NCBI RefSeq assembly: GCF_040115645.1
Contig: NC_089553.1
Span: 124,001 to 188,000, forward strand
DNA length: 64,000 nt
Source: Euwallacea fornicatus
Lineage: Eukaryota; Arthropoda; Insecta; Coleoptera; Curculionidae
Direction of reading: 5' to 3'
Below, piece by piece: positions 25,071 to 37,981 of this stretch (its first letter is position 1; the number at the start of each line of letters is the position of its first letter). Both the position numbers and the translations under genes were made by a program. The notes under the pieces are model-generated. The model made no database searches. It was not told the DNA's origin and was given only the letters and a program-made list of their open reading frames with translations.

Positions 25071-26416
25071 TACTGTATGATATAGAAAAGAGAACACCCC
25101 GTAAAATTGGTTTTATTTAAATAATTTTTGGTATACATATTTCTTACGCTAAAACAAATAGTTCATTAAAAAAATTAACAAATTTAATTGTTAAAAACCA
25201 AAAAAATAATTAATAATTGGTCGATCCTCCAAGGTGTCTTATTCCTTTACACGTCTAGGCATGAATTTGATGAGTTGATTGATGATCTCTTGGAGATCTC
25301 ATTCCAGGCTAACCGAACAGCATGACATAGCGCCACTACTATATTTAGAAGGTGGGGTAAATTATGCAACCTTTTTCTACAATATCCCATATATGTTCAA
25401 TGGGTAAAAGGTCTGGAGCACAAGGTGGCCAAGGTAGTAAATTGATTGCATTTTGTGGAAAGAAGTCCATAATCACTCCAGACACATGTGGTAGTGTATT
25501 GTTTTGCTTGAAAACTGGATTCCAGGAGTTCTTAGATATATCGTTAGGCTATCATACTGCCTCTAACGAAAAGTAAAGATGATCTACTATGCAATGGCAC
25601 TTCAAACGATTACTCCAACAGTTTGATTCACATGCCTCTGTATTGTAAACTGAGGATGCCGTCTTTTATCTCATCTTCTTCTTACTCTTACCCGATCATC
25701 ATGCATACCCCAACAGATTTCAATATATCCGTTCTCTGCACCACTGCTGTCGATTTTAGCGATGATTGAAATTGAAGGGTAACAAAAGATGAGGACGATA
25801 ATAAATCAGTCCAAAACTTCTTATCCGGCGATAAATGGTTCAAATCCCAATGGGTCTTCCATACTCAGCAAACCATTGATCCGCCAGCGTCCTCGACGAG
25901 GCAAACCCACCTTTTAAGGCCATAATTCGAAGGCGGCGATCTTGTTGTGTTATTTTTCGGGATCGTTCAGTATTTCTCCTTCCGCTTATTTGTTCTTCGT
26001 AGAACCATGCCTGACAACATCTCACTATAGCGTTTACACTACGGTTCAATCTAGTGGTGATTTCCCTCAATGACTGACCAGCCTTTCGTAGACCCATAAA
26101 TTCGACGTCTCTCAAGCTCGTTTCACTTGATTAAAATTTCACTGCATTCTGCATCTAGCTTTATGTAATTAATCTAAAACAACTTTCTAAGCACATTATA
26201 CACTAATAAACGATATTTTACAGTCATATTGTTGATATTTTATTGTAATTGTTATGGTAAAAAAAAAACAAAAATTCCTGATAACTCTTAAATACATTGA
26301 TAAACATGGCTGAAAATTTAATCGTTTTTTGTGTCTCTATATACAAATACGCATACCAAAAATTATTTAAATAAAATCATTTTCATGGGGTGTCCTCTTT
26401 TTTATGTTATACAATA
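25071..26416 (-). mobile_element. Tc1-like element with ~65-base terminal inverted repeats
   Basis: Inverted ends of about 65 bases match well: GAGAACACCCCGTAAAATTG near 25090 against the complement of the sequence at about 26350-26395, both sharing TTTTATTTAAATAATTTTTG. TA dinucleotides lie at both ends. The minus strand holds transposase relics. At 26115-25840 there is a clean helix-turn-helix region (RKAGQSLREITTRLNRSVNA, then ASSRTLADQWFAEYGR). Further 3' are broken catalytic blocks, with QNNTLPH replacing the usual QDNAxxH and APDLLPIEHIWD near 25390. The second catalytic Asp is Asn, and the frame has several stops, so the element is inactive. Confidence 0.75.
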
Positions 26417-28317
26417 TATTTACAAATTATAAATGAATCAATATAATTTAGAAATCTAAGTAGCAACAAAAGCTTATGTTGGTTGTATATTAAACAATTT
26501 CTAACACTGTAAATGCATTTTTGTTTTCTAATTAATTTCAGCAGAACTTCAGTTCTATTTATAAAAATACTCTTAGATTTTGTCGATGTGTGAATTATTT
26601 TATGTGGACTAGTCAATTTGATCTCTCACTTGTGAGACAAAAAGGTGAATGTTATATCAATGTAAAGTACAATACAACAATAAAATATAAAAATAATGAT
26701 TACATGGTAAAATAAGAATATCAATTCGGACGCATTTTTATTGTTTTAGAAAGATAACTTTAATATAAGTTATAAAAAAGTACAGAAAATGAGGATGTCT
26801 ATAAAAACGATTTTCTTGGATATGCAAAATAAATCAATAGAAATAGTTAAATCAATTACTTTTATTAAGACTATATTTAAACTAAGATGACTCTCCGATA
26901 GACTTCTTAAAATCAATAAAATGTAACATATATAAAGTTCATGGAAAAAAATTCGACGCCCTAAATGTCCCGGTAAACACAAAATTTGCACAGTTTAACA
27001 TCTTATAAATCACTCAGAAAAAAGAATAATATTAAAACACCAAGCAGTTATGCCCAAAAAGGGTGTTTCCTACAACCTCAATAGAAATTTAAACTTTCCT
27101 TTCAAGGGAACAAAAATATTTTCCTTCATTGCAAGTATGTCCTATACGTTTGCGGGGAAGTATTCATTTTTTATATTTTGTTCGTGAATAACTTTTCACC
27201 CCCAAATGGGAGTTATTAGAGCGGTGAAAATGCATATTATTCAGTTAAAACTAACTCAAAATAATATTTAACCGTTGCTAAGGGCTCGGACAAAAACCGT
27301 TATTAACCTTTTGGTGACAAATATGTCATCGTTTTGAAACTCTAGGAAAAAATTGTTACAAAAACGAAATTTAACAGAAACAAAATATATAAAAAGTCAA
27401 TAAGTAAAGTAGATGAAACAATTTATAAATTCGTCGCCTTATTTAAATAAAATACATGCACTTTAGTTTTACATTTTTTTAATAATACTTTCCTGGTAAC
27501 GATGCAAGCATCGTTCAATTCTGTGACCACATATACGCATTTATAATTATATCTTTAAACCTTTATTTCGTTTTTCTAAGAATTTTTTTCTGAGTGTTAA
27601 AGACACTGATAAATTTGTCACCGCATCGTTAACATAAGTTTTCGCCACGGTTCTTAGTAAAAGATGAAAGTTGCGCAAAGATAGTTTTAATTGAAAATGG
27701 TCTACCGCACCAACAACCTCTACTTATGTGTGAGAATAAAATAAAAGAAAACATATTTTCTTCTCTACCCATCATAAATACACATACATAATACCTGCGC
27801 TTTTCATAAAACAGAACATTGGTAGTAGAAAAAAATTAGACACACACCTCTGGAGGAAAGTGCTCTTTTCTTCGTCGAATGTTGAGGCCCTTCATTTCGC
27901 ATCAGGCATGATATTATTCGCGGATGCAAAAGTGGTACTTTCCTCCCATGTTGAGCAAATAACTATTGCCCATAATAAATTAGACCAATTTATAGAACTG
28001 ATAACGTGTTGGATTTAACTCTACAATTTCTAACTAATGGTCAAACATCACAAAATTATTATAAATAAGACATTATTTTACAAAAGTTTGGATTCACTTT
28101 CTGGAATCAACTATTCAAAAATTCATAAAACGCTAGTTTCCTGTAAACAAATCGCATTTGGGTACAGGTTGATTTAATATCAGCATTTAACAACTCATCC
28201 CTATAAAGTCAATTTTAAATCGCACAAATTAATTGCCTAAGACACCAAAAAACGGTCCTTGTCTTCTCGTACATCGGCAGCTCTAGATTAGACTGGTAAT
28301 TCGCTAGGAAATCGTCA
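26417..28317. other. 3' flank of the RS-rich gene, no other gene seen
   Basis: About 1.9 kb of AT-rich DNA lies between the Tc1 relic and the end of the RS-rich gene. It probably contains that gene's 3'UTR. I searched it for further exons of that gene, including a C-terminal SRI-type domain, and found none. A 40-codon open stretch at 28337-28219 (-) is out of phase with the upstream exon. Confidence 0.45.
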
Positions 28318-31300
28318 CTAATAGTGGCGTAAATGACCTAAGATTAAACGCAATGCAATATAAGCGTAGAGTAACAATTTCTTGAAAAAAATTAAATCTT
28401 ACCGACACTATGTGACGCAAGATGATGCGGCCCCACAGACAAATTCGGAGGTATTATGACTCCTCCATGAGGACTTTGCATATGAGGGGGGTGTGAATGA
28501 AGGTGCCCTTTAATTATTTAAATTTTAATCAATCAAAAAAGAAATTAAATAAAAGTGCGAAAAAAATCCAATATAATATTACCTGAATTATGAGGGGATG
28601 GAGGTGGTAAAGATAAGTTTGGCGGTAGACCGGCAGCTGCAAGAGGGCTTTGAACATGGTGGGATTGGTGAGAGGGTACTGAACCTTTCAAAAAATATAT
28701 ATAAGGACTTCAATGAAGAATTTATTGCAGTGACTAATAGCACAGAATACACTATCTTACCTGCAGAATGTTGAACTTGATGAGGAGATGGGGGTGGTAC
28801 GCTCATCGGAGGCAAACCCGGTGTTCCAAGCGGACTCTGCAGATGGTGATGAATGGTTTGAAGGTGGCCTACAATCGAAAATCTTTAATTACTTAAACCC
28901 TTGTATCCAGGCTATAAATACCAGTGCAATAAAAATACAATCGTAAATAAAAAAAATGATAATTACAACCTAAAGCCTAAAAATTTAAAGAACATATATT
29001 GGGGTAAAGGTTTTTTGTTTGCTCTATATAGAGGCAACATTACATTACTTACCACTTACCGCAGAGCAATAATACAAAATTTAAAAACCATTGGAAACGA
29101 CCAATAACAAAATTACAGTTATGCTAAAACTAAAACAACTCACTTTGAGATAAAGCTGGAGATGCCATCATAATACCAACGGGTCCTCGATGCAAGTTGG
29201 ACTGATACTGAGCCGGTGCTTGCTGTTGTTGCTAAATAAGAAATAGATAAAACTCATATTAATATAACAACACATCTAGAGCAAGGTTTAGGCTTTACTT
29301 ACTTGTTGCTGGGCAGAGTGAATAATGGAAGCCAAATATCCGGCTGGTACATTATTCACTGGTGCAATTTTAATTCGTGGTGGGAAAACGTGCGGAGGTG
29401 GTGAGCCTGGTGGCGGGGATGGGGGCGGTAGATTGTCCTCTGAGTCACTATCGTCCATCGGCGAGGACAATCTCTTAATCACTTTAACCTAAAACCAACC
29501 ACCAATTAAACAAAATTCAACTATAATTATTAAACAGAAACTGTAATTAATTTTAAAAAAATCTACAGACCTTTACCTTCTTCTTCATTTTCTTCTTTTT
29601 ACTCTTATTTCCCAACAACACCTTCGTAAACCTCTTCTCCTTCGGCAATTTCCTCTGCGGAGGAGGAGGTGACGTCAAGTCCTCTCCCGCAGAAGGTGAC
29701 GTTCCTTCCCCGGGTCTAATACCGTCAGCGAACTGCACATATTTCGGTCGCCTTTCTACAACCTCCTCCAAATCTCTGTACGATAAAAAAATTTCAGATT
29801 TTTAAAATTTTTTACATCGATGACTACTAACCTGTCTTGCCTATTAACCAAAATACCTTTACCCGCTTCTTTATGGGCCACCACAAGCGACAACGGAGGC
29901 CATTGAACAGGTTGTTCGCCTAAGGCGCTAAATTCTACAGAGTCATCCTCTTCATCTTCCTCCAACTCTAAGGCCCTCTAAGATACATTATTTGTTATTT
30001 GTAATTCAAGAAAAGAAAATGCCTCCCGACCTTGATCATACTTTCAGTCTTGGCCTTAATTTTCGCTTGTCTTATCTTTTCCTTTTCTTTCCGCCTCCTT
30101 TCCTTTGCTTCCCGACGAATTTCCCGTTCTAAGCGACGCATCTCACGCTCCGCACGTCGCTCTGCTATTTTCTGGAGCATGGCGTATTCTGCCGATGCTT
30201 TTTCTGGCGACGTGAGAGGCGATTCCAAGGAGTCAGGATCGGTCTTTTCGGTTTTAATCTAACAAGAAGGAATGGAGAACGCAATAAAAATAATATTTAT
30301 TTGAAATATGGGAAAACTAAAACTCAAAGAAATAATAACGATGGAAAATAATTTTATGTAATAGTATTTTGTTTACCTCAGTACCAGAAGATGGATGTGA
30401 TGTAGTCAACTCGGGAGGAACAATGTCAGTTGGGACGATCTGAAGCATGTTGCCAACTTGCAAGATTTTTGGTCGCATATCCATAATGCGGGGAGGTTGA
30501 ACTGGTAATTGCTGCTGAAAAACGTCTGATTGTTTAGAGAAATTTTATACATATATAGAGACATATGTTGCAAACTTTTTTGCTATTCAGACTTAGACCT
30601 AGGTATTCCACAGCAGATTCAGCTGAACCAAAACCAAAAACCAGAATAAGTCGAAGCTTGGTATATAGAGTTTGAGAGATATATGCCACAAATGAAATTA
30701 ATTCCACAGTAATGCTAATATTATTGAATTGAGCAAGCACTAATTTCGATTCAGCTTAACCGACTTTTTTATAAGTGGGCCCTAATGTAGATATAAATTG
30801 TATATGCTATAAAATCCTTGCAAATTAAGTATTAGCTTCAAAGTTGTTTAGCTACAATTCAATTTGCACTACACTGGAGGTAATATCTTGAAAAGCTATC
30901 AGATTCTACCAATACTGCTTCCTACGCTGCTCGCAATTCTTTGCTTTATAAGAGCCATAGCAACATTTCTTTTAGTTTTTACTTTCCATGTTAACAAATA
31001 TTCGACTTTCTAAATAATTACTCACCAAACCCACTCAAATTCATAAAGAAAAACGTACCTGTATTTCATACGGTATACTGCTCGACGCTCCCGGAACAGA
31101 TATAGGAATGCCGGCAAGATCATCAGTGGGCACAATTTGCAACATATTTCCTACTTGTCGATAAGTGCTCTGTGGAGCCCCCATTTTAAACTCTCGAGGT
31201 ACTGAAATTTGCGATTGTATCGCACTGTATTGCTGCCCGTAGTCATAATCTGATGGAATGTTAGTGTCGAATTCTTTGGTCGAATCCGAATGTGCCATTT

Positions 31301-34300
31301 CCAGTTCCTCTCTGATCCGAACATCCAATGGTATTCGTCTGGGCGATGGCAAACCTTCCCCTGCTTCCTGTTCTATGACATTAGCCTTGAAGAAATTTAT
31401 TTGAGGCAATTGATCGTCACTTATAGTGGAGTCTGCAACGCTCAACTTTAGAGGACTACTTCTGCGAAGAGCTGGTGATTTCCTTCCCTTTTGTTGATCT
31501 TTCAATCTTTTTCCTTTAGGAGAAATACTTCTTCGTCTCCTAGGCGAAGTATGACGGTTTCTAGGTGGAGATGATAACCTACGTCTTGGAGAAGGGCTGT
31601 GCCGTCTTTTTCTTGGCGACAAGCTACGCCTTCCTGGCGACTTTCTTCTCTTAAAAGGACTTCGACGCATAGGAGATCTCTTCCTAGGTGACAACCCTCT
31701 TCTCCTAGGCGAGCGCTTTCTTGACATTTCACTGTTATGAGGAGAAGTTTCTTTTTTCCTACGTTTTGGAGAAGGCTCCCTATGATTACCACCACCTTTA
31801 CCTAAACTAGAGCTCTTTGAAAGTTCCTTGTTTTTCAAACCGATAGGCTTTACTGACATCTCATCAACCTTAATTTCTTTCTTCAAATCCTCTAGTTTTC
31901 TTCGTCTTGTTTCTTCAACCACCGCCTCATCCTCCGCATCTGAATCATCCAGCTTTACACGGGAGTCCAGCACTTTCTTCGAAGGAAGGGTTAAAGACGT
32001 AAATGTCGGCCTCACATTTTCTTCAGATGCCCACACATCAACGGTTCTAAATAGACCTGCAGTAGGACTGATGCTAATCAGAGGTTCGGAGCTCAGTTTA
32101 AAGTCTTTGGTGACGTCCACGGATGATGAGTGACTCATAGGCAGAGGAATGTTGTTCATGCTCACAGTAGTATCATTTGATATTTCTACACTAGGCGTGG
32201 ATACATTTTTAGTGGACATGGTTGGAGCTGATATACTTGGCATACTAGTCGCCAGGCTTAATGTAATGTTTTGGGTGACGTTGGCAGATAGACTTAGATT
32301 AATCATAGGTTTGTTCAAATCCAAGACAGCCTCTATTTTAGGGGATGGAGAGGGCACAGGTTTGATCGGATGATCTGATGTTTTAATTGGGGGTAGAGGG
32401 ATTTGGATTGTAGGGATATCCACTGAAGATGGAACTGTCGAGCCCTTCAAAATTTTTGACATTATGCTCTTTTCTGCCTTAAATTCATCCACAAACATAA
32501 GAGAGCAATCTGAGCTGCTGTCAATTTCTATTGGCTTAGACGGACTTCGAATCTCCACAGATTTAATAAACTCTTCGTATTGGTTCTCCAAGGCGTTTCC
32601 GCTATTATTTGACTCTAAATCAATGACTTCATCAAGTTTTTCCAATTTAATTTTAGGGAACTCCGCAACATCCCATCTTTTTCCTTTATTTGGTATAGGA
32701 GTCACATCAACTTCAATGTCAAAAAACTCTGGATCGACATTTATCGAAACCTTTTCAAGTCGACTTTGTGGCCTTACAGGCGTGCGGTCTTTTTTTAACC
32801 TATTCTTTCCTTCGGTAATCGAAGCAGTCGTTCGTTTGTGCAATTCTTCAATTGATAATATGTCTTTTTCAACTTTTACTTCGATTGGAATAAACGGTTC
32901 TGCAGAAGAAGGCAACTGAATATCCAATGAACTATCGGTATTCCCAATCTCCTCATCACTCTCCCAAGAACTAATTTCCACGTCCTTTTCTTGTTTTATC
33001 TGCGAAAGAGGAATTAGCTCTGGAGTTGTCTCTTTTCCAAGGTTTTGCTTGAGAGAACTTTGGGAAGTTTCTGATTTTTGTTGCTTCCTTTTAGGTGATA
33101 TTTCTTCCCACATATCTAAATAATCCAAGTTCTTACAGCCTCTTTCAGACCCTTTTGTATTAAGAGGAGCAGGATTATCTTCTAGAACCAAAAGTCCCTC
33201 GTATCTGTCTCCTAAAGGAGATCGAAAAATATCGGATTTTGGAGATAATCTTTCTGTTTTAATCTCCTCTTTCAGTTTAAGCGGTGACTTAGCATGGTCG
33301 AAAACTCTCATATCGGCTTCTCCTGATTGTTCTTTTAAAAAAGCCTCATTTAATTTAAGCAAATCCACTTTAACGTCCTCGATCTTATCTCGATTTTTTT
33401 TAGCAGAATCGGATTGTTCAGCAGTTTCCGCATTATCTTTATCCAATGTTAGATCATCTAGCATTATAATAGCTTTGATATTTTTATTTTTAGATTTCCC
33501 TTTTAGCTTCTTTTCCGCGTCTAATCGATCAGCGAAGAACTTAATGTCGTCCTCATAATTCTCTTGAGTGTTGTCTTCTGTGTCGATGCTCTTCCTATCA
33601 GAATTCTTCACTTGAGAGTCGCCGCTAATTGTGCGTTTCTTCTTTTTCTTTGAAAATAATTGATCCTTTCTCGTCCTTTTCATCGAATGGCGTATTTCGA
33701 CCAAGTCAAATATTTGCTCACTGTCCGTTTCTTGACCTTTCCTTTTTTTAAATTTCTTACGCTTCTCTTTACTTATCTTCAATTTAGAATGTTTTCTTTT
33801 CTTTCTCTTCTTCTTCTTCTTCCTATCGCTTTCATCGTCTGATTCTAAAGACTCATCCTCATTAGACTTATCTTGCCTCTTTGCTTTCTTTGATAATTTC
33901 CTATTGTAAGATTTTACTCTCAAAGAATTCTTTTCTCGATTTTTTTTATGTTTCTTTTTACTTCTTCTATCTTTAACAGATTCAGCTCCACTAACTTCAA
34001 ATCCTTCCTCTCTATGTGACTCACTACCCTCGATTGAGGCTTCAAGAAACTTTAATTTTTCTTTGACTAATTTATATTCCTCTGTGTTTACATTTATATC
34101 AACGTTACCTTTGACAACTTCTGCTATTTCTTCATGTTGGCCATCCCACTCTAACTTCTTGTCATTTTGGACTAAACTTAAATCATCTTTATCTATGTCT
34201 GTAACTTTGGGCGTCCCAGCAGGAGTTAATTCCTCACTTATTATTTCATCTTCTAGCAACGATTTTTCATCTTCCCTGATTAATTGAAAATCAAAATCAT

Positions 34301-36784
34301 CCGTTGAATTATCATTAAGCTTTTCCTTAATTTCCAGATCTTCAGGGACTGCCTCAGGTTCTTCATCAGAATAGCTTTGAAGGAATGAAAGACCCACGGA
34401 ATTCTCCAATAATGTTGCTTCAGAAGTTTCTGACTTTTTCCAACTTTTGGGGTACCATTTCCCAAAGTAAGTAGATTTTTCTTCTGGTTGGCGTTTAGAA
34501 CATTTGCTTAGTTTTTCTATGATAAGTCTTCGCTCTCGCGGTATTAGGTTGAAAACTTGCTCCCTAGTTAGGAAGCCCTTTGTGCTTTGCCGCTGGTTTG
34601 TACTATATAGTATTGAAGGTTCTGTAGCAGTACATCTAAAGATTTTGTCTTCTTAGAAAATATTTCGCTAAAACAGGGATACATTACCTTAAATATGAAA
34701 AAGGAACCCATGAGAATTCTCCAGTTTGCGACTCAATTTTGTAACTTTCTATAGGAGGTGGTGGAGTTTCAAAGTTAAAATATTTTTTAAACCTATAAGA
34801 TATTTCTATAGTCACTACCAAGCAATAACAAGCTAAATACTTACTCAAATCTCCTTTCCCTGGATTTTCTGTGCAATCTCTTCAACGCCTGATCTTTTTG
34901 AAAATTAAGTCCCATTTCTTTGTACTCAGCCCAATTTTTTGGATACTCTTTCTCCTTCTTACTGCTCCCGCCATTCCTCGTCGACTCCCTATCCTCACTT
35001 CGATATTTCGTTGAACTTCTAGGCGACACTGACCTATGAGCGGTATCATTCTTTCTAATATTCCGGCACTTAATCTCCCGCCTCTTAAACATATTTTCTC
35101 GCTCTGAAACTGATTTCAAAAGATTTGATGTTGAATCATTTGCTAATATGACTGAATCTTCTGGTATGATAATGCCAGCAGGTAGTGCTGGTGATGGACC
35201 CTGTGGAGCAAATCCATATCCAGCCCTTTTTAATAGCTCTATATTCCGAATCACAGCCTTAGCAGACTCATTTGGATAAGTGGCTGAAGAAGGCACTGGA
35301 AAGAAATTAGATTTGAAACAAACGTAAATTAAGTTTTGGTAACAAAAAACAGGCACAAAATATAAAAAAAATGTCTCAAAAGTTAGTTAATGAATTATTC
35401 AATTAATGACCTTATAATGTACAAGTTATCAAGTAACTGATAATTAAGGGTAACTATCAGTTAAAATAAGTGTATAGTTTTCATACAAAAAACAAGAATT
35501 CCACCAATACCTTGAATTCCTTCCTTTCCTTTCAATGTGTCTATAGAAATTAGCCTGCAGTTAAAGTTACCAGCATGTTAAGGGCAGTAATTGTCATGTC
35601 TGGATAATCATTTTTGGAGATAATCAGAATACCAAGAAATCAAGAATTCATAAATAACTAGAGAGCAAGCCTAGTTATATTCATTTGAAGCTTAAGCTTA
35701 ATATAAGTAAAGGAGCTACTCACTTTAAAGAACCAATTCAAGCCTTTTGTTATTGTTGCCTCATTGGACAAAAAAGCACAAGTTAGATAACACTAAATTC
35801 CAGCTGCAAAATGTTGATATGAACAGATTTTATTTGTAAATAAAACAATAATACAATAACATAATACTAAAAGAATTTTAACATTTTCATTTGCGTGTAT
35901 TTTACTATCTCTAAAATTTAGCAGTTCTACTTAGACCCATATCCGAGTACTACAAATAATTCTCCACTGTTAAAACACATGCCAGGCACTCTGAGATAGT
36001 AAATTGAATATCGTAAAATTTTCTAGTTTAGTTTTAGTTGGACATAGGTGCAATAAATATGAAATAAGCCAGTAAATACAAAACTGAAATTTGTGAGCAA
36101 ATCTGCTTTGTTGGCATTCTATTAGTTGTAATTGATGATTACAAAAAATATAGAGAAAATGAAATTAAAGATCATTGAAGATATTAACAAATCCAAACAT
36201 GACCAATTATAAGGTAACCTAAATCATTTCAAAACTAAGAAATTTCCATTTTTTAGTTATGTTAATATTGTAATAAATAAGTAAATCATGGGTCTTAGAA
36301 TGTGCCACAAAAACATAAACACAAATAATTCCAATAGTTGTATTACCTCTCAGTGATTATATCCATATATTTCTTGCTATACAACTATTCAATAATGCTG
36401 AATGTGAAAACCCATCATTCTATGCCCCATATTTCATTAGTATAAAATTAAATTAATCTTACAAACACATCAAATTGTTAAAAAAAACTCACTTTTTTTA
36501 GGTTTATCATTTCGCTTCATAGAGCTAACTTTATCACTCTCATTTCTTATTGCTTTAAAACTCTCGCATCTCTTAGCACAATAAGCTTGCAGTCGTTTCT
36601 TAGCTAATTCAGAATTTTTAGGAATCAGCCCTATTTTAAAAGGCTGAATTTGGTCAGTAGTGGGATTGTCTGAACTCTCATCTTCTGAGTAATCCAAACG
36701 TGTGGGACTTTCCACAAATTCATTTAAACTTGCCAGGACTGAGGCAGAGTCCCCAGAATCTAGATCAGTTCTCCACAAGTCCAT
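28318..36784 (-). CDS. Large Arg/Ser- and Lys-rich nuclear-type protein, unnamed
   Basis: Fourteen coding exons join in phase: 36784-36493, 35295-34845, 34792-34688, 34602-31059, 30514-30377, 30258-30031, 29977-29832, 29775-29571, 29488-29303, 29231-29144, 28868-28761, 28684-28583, 28507-28403 and 28337-28318. They give about 1905 residues. An acceptor lies just 5' of the first ATG, so a 5'UTR exon probably lies upstream. The N-terminal third is acidic and Ser-rich. Residues about 495-605 are Lys/Arg-rich. An RS-type domain (repeated SPRRR, SPRKR, SPSPRRR) lies near 1225-1310. VGNMLQIVPTD occurs twice. A charged coiled coil (AERRAEREMRRLEREIRREA) and KYVQFADGIRPGEGTSPS follow, and His/Pro/Ser-rich repeats end the protein. 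This composition fits nuclear pre-mRNA or CTD-associated factors such as PHRF1/SCAF proteins. I see no RING, PHD, RRM or SRI domain, so I do not name it. Confidence 0.82.
28403..28868 (-). repeat. Tandemly duplicated exons encoding His/Pro/Ser repeat units
   Basis: Three consecutive exons (28868-28761, 28684-28583, 28507-28403) are all phase 1 at both ends and 34-36 codons long. They encode related units: HHLQSPLGTPGLPPMSVPPP, HHVQSPLAAAGLPPNLSLPP and PHMQSPHGGVIIPPNLSVGP. The last coding exon opens with GHLRHY and a stop, echoing the GHLHSH opening of the unit before it. This points to tandem exon duplication. Symmetric phases mean any unit could be skipped without a frameshift. Confidence 0.7.
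35296..36492. other. First coding intron of the RS-rich gene
   Basis: This 1.2 kb AT-rich intron lies between the first two coding exons. I see no exon or element in it. Confidence 0.6.
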
Positions 36785-37981
36785 ATCTCTCTTCAAAAAG
36801 CAATTTCCTAGTAAACCTTGGAATTAGTCTTGGCCCCAGATTCAGGCCATTGTTAAGGCAGATTTCATTTACTATGGATCAAACATCATCTTTGAGAGTG
36901 GAGGCCTGAATGTTAATTAAAAATATTAAAATGTCGGCTGTTTACAGTTGAAGATCTGAACTTACTTTTTAAATACTGAATCACCCTAAATCAGAAGGCT
37001 TATAGAAAGGACCATGAATACACAATTAATACAGGAATTGTTTATATTTGTCCCAATTTAAGTTTTTAGAAATTCTATGCATTTGACATGAAATGCACTT
37101 TAGAGAAAAATGATGGTATGGTGCATGTGGCACTGCTTGAATTTATTCGATTTATACTTTATCTGGTCTATTGCATGATTCGCTTATATTGTTTTCTAAT
37201 CATATAGATGCGAGAGAAGCAGATAGCGATAAGATTTTGTCAAACAAAGATTGCTACTCACTCCTGAATCACTCTGCTTACTCTGAGGGTAAAGGGAGTA
37301 CAATGACCGTCAACAATATTCTAGTCGAGTTTCGGTGAGATCAATCTGAGCAGTAGCGTATTGAGCAACACAACGACGGCACAATGAGTAAATCCTACTT
37401 AATCAATAACAACACATTTATGTATATTATAGATCTCCTTTGTTTTATTCCATACAAACCGTCAAAAAAGTCTTTACAAGAACAAGGTATCATCAGGAGC
37501 CAATAAACATTTTTCTATAACAATTCAGTAAAAACTATTAAAGAGGAAATACAGTTAACAAAAGAAACGGTTACTTAAATAATCCCTAAGTTTGTTTTGC
37601 TAACGAAAAAACGTCGAGTTAAAATGCATTTCCAACTCACAAAAAAGGATTATTATTTATTGATTATTTACACAAAAGACTCAAAAACTAAAACTGCAAC
37701 ATTTAAATGCGTTTCTAAATGTAAGTAATAAATACCTAAATACAAATAATGGAACTATGGATCATAAAAAGGATACCTAAATAACAGCTACAGATCATAT
37801 AAAATAATAATTAACATAATATATTACTTCTATATGGCAGTATGAAAAGAATGTGTAAAACTGCAGGGTGACCACTTAGATAATCCTTCATATTATCAAT
37901 AAATTTATCATATATCTCTTGTGCAGGACAACACTACTTTAAACTGCAAATAGCCTAACACATTAAAATATACATGGTCTT
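36785..37981. other. Spacer upstream of the RS-rich gene
   Basis: This stretch should hold the RS-rich gene's 5'UTR and promoter and the 3'UTR of the small gene at 38.0-38.4 kb. A non-coding exon probably lies near 36795 and above. No further coding sequence was found. Confidence 0.5.

Noticed and set aside
25840..25870. tRNA-like T-loop sequence GGTTCAAATCCC
   Set aside because: It lies inside a Tc1 transposase relic, and no cloverleaf partner arms are present.
28219..28337. 40-codon open frame after a good acceptor, possible last exon of the RS-rich gene
   Set aside because: The upstream exon ends in phase 1, and in that phase the stop comes after six codons. The longer frame would need a different phase.
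28318..36784. Naming the RS-rich gene PHRF1 or SCAF
   Set aside because: Composition and the KYVQFADG block are suggestive, but no RING, PHD or SRI domain was found in or near the gene.
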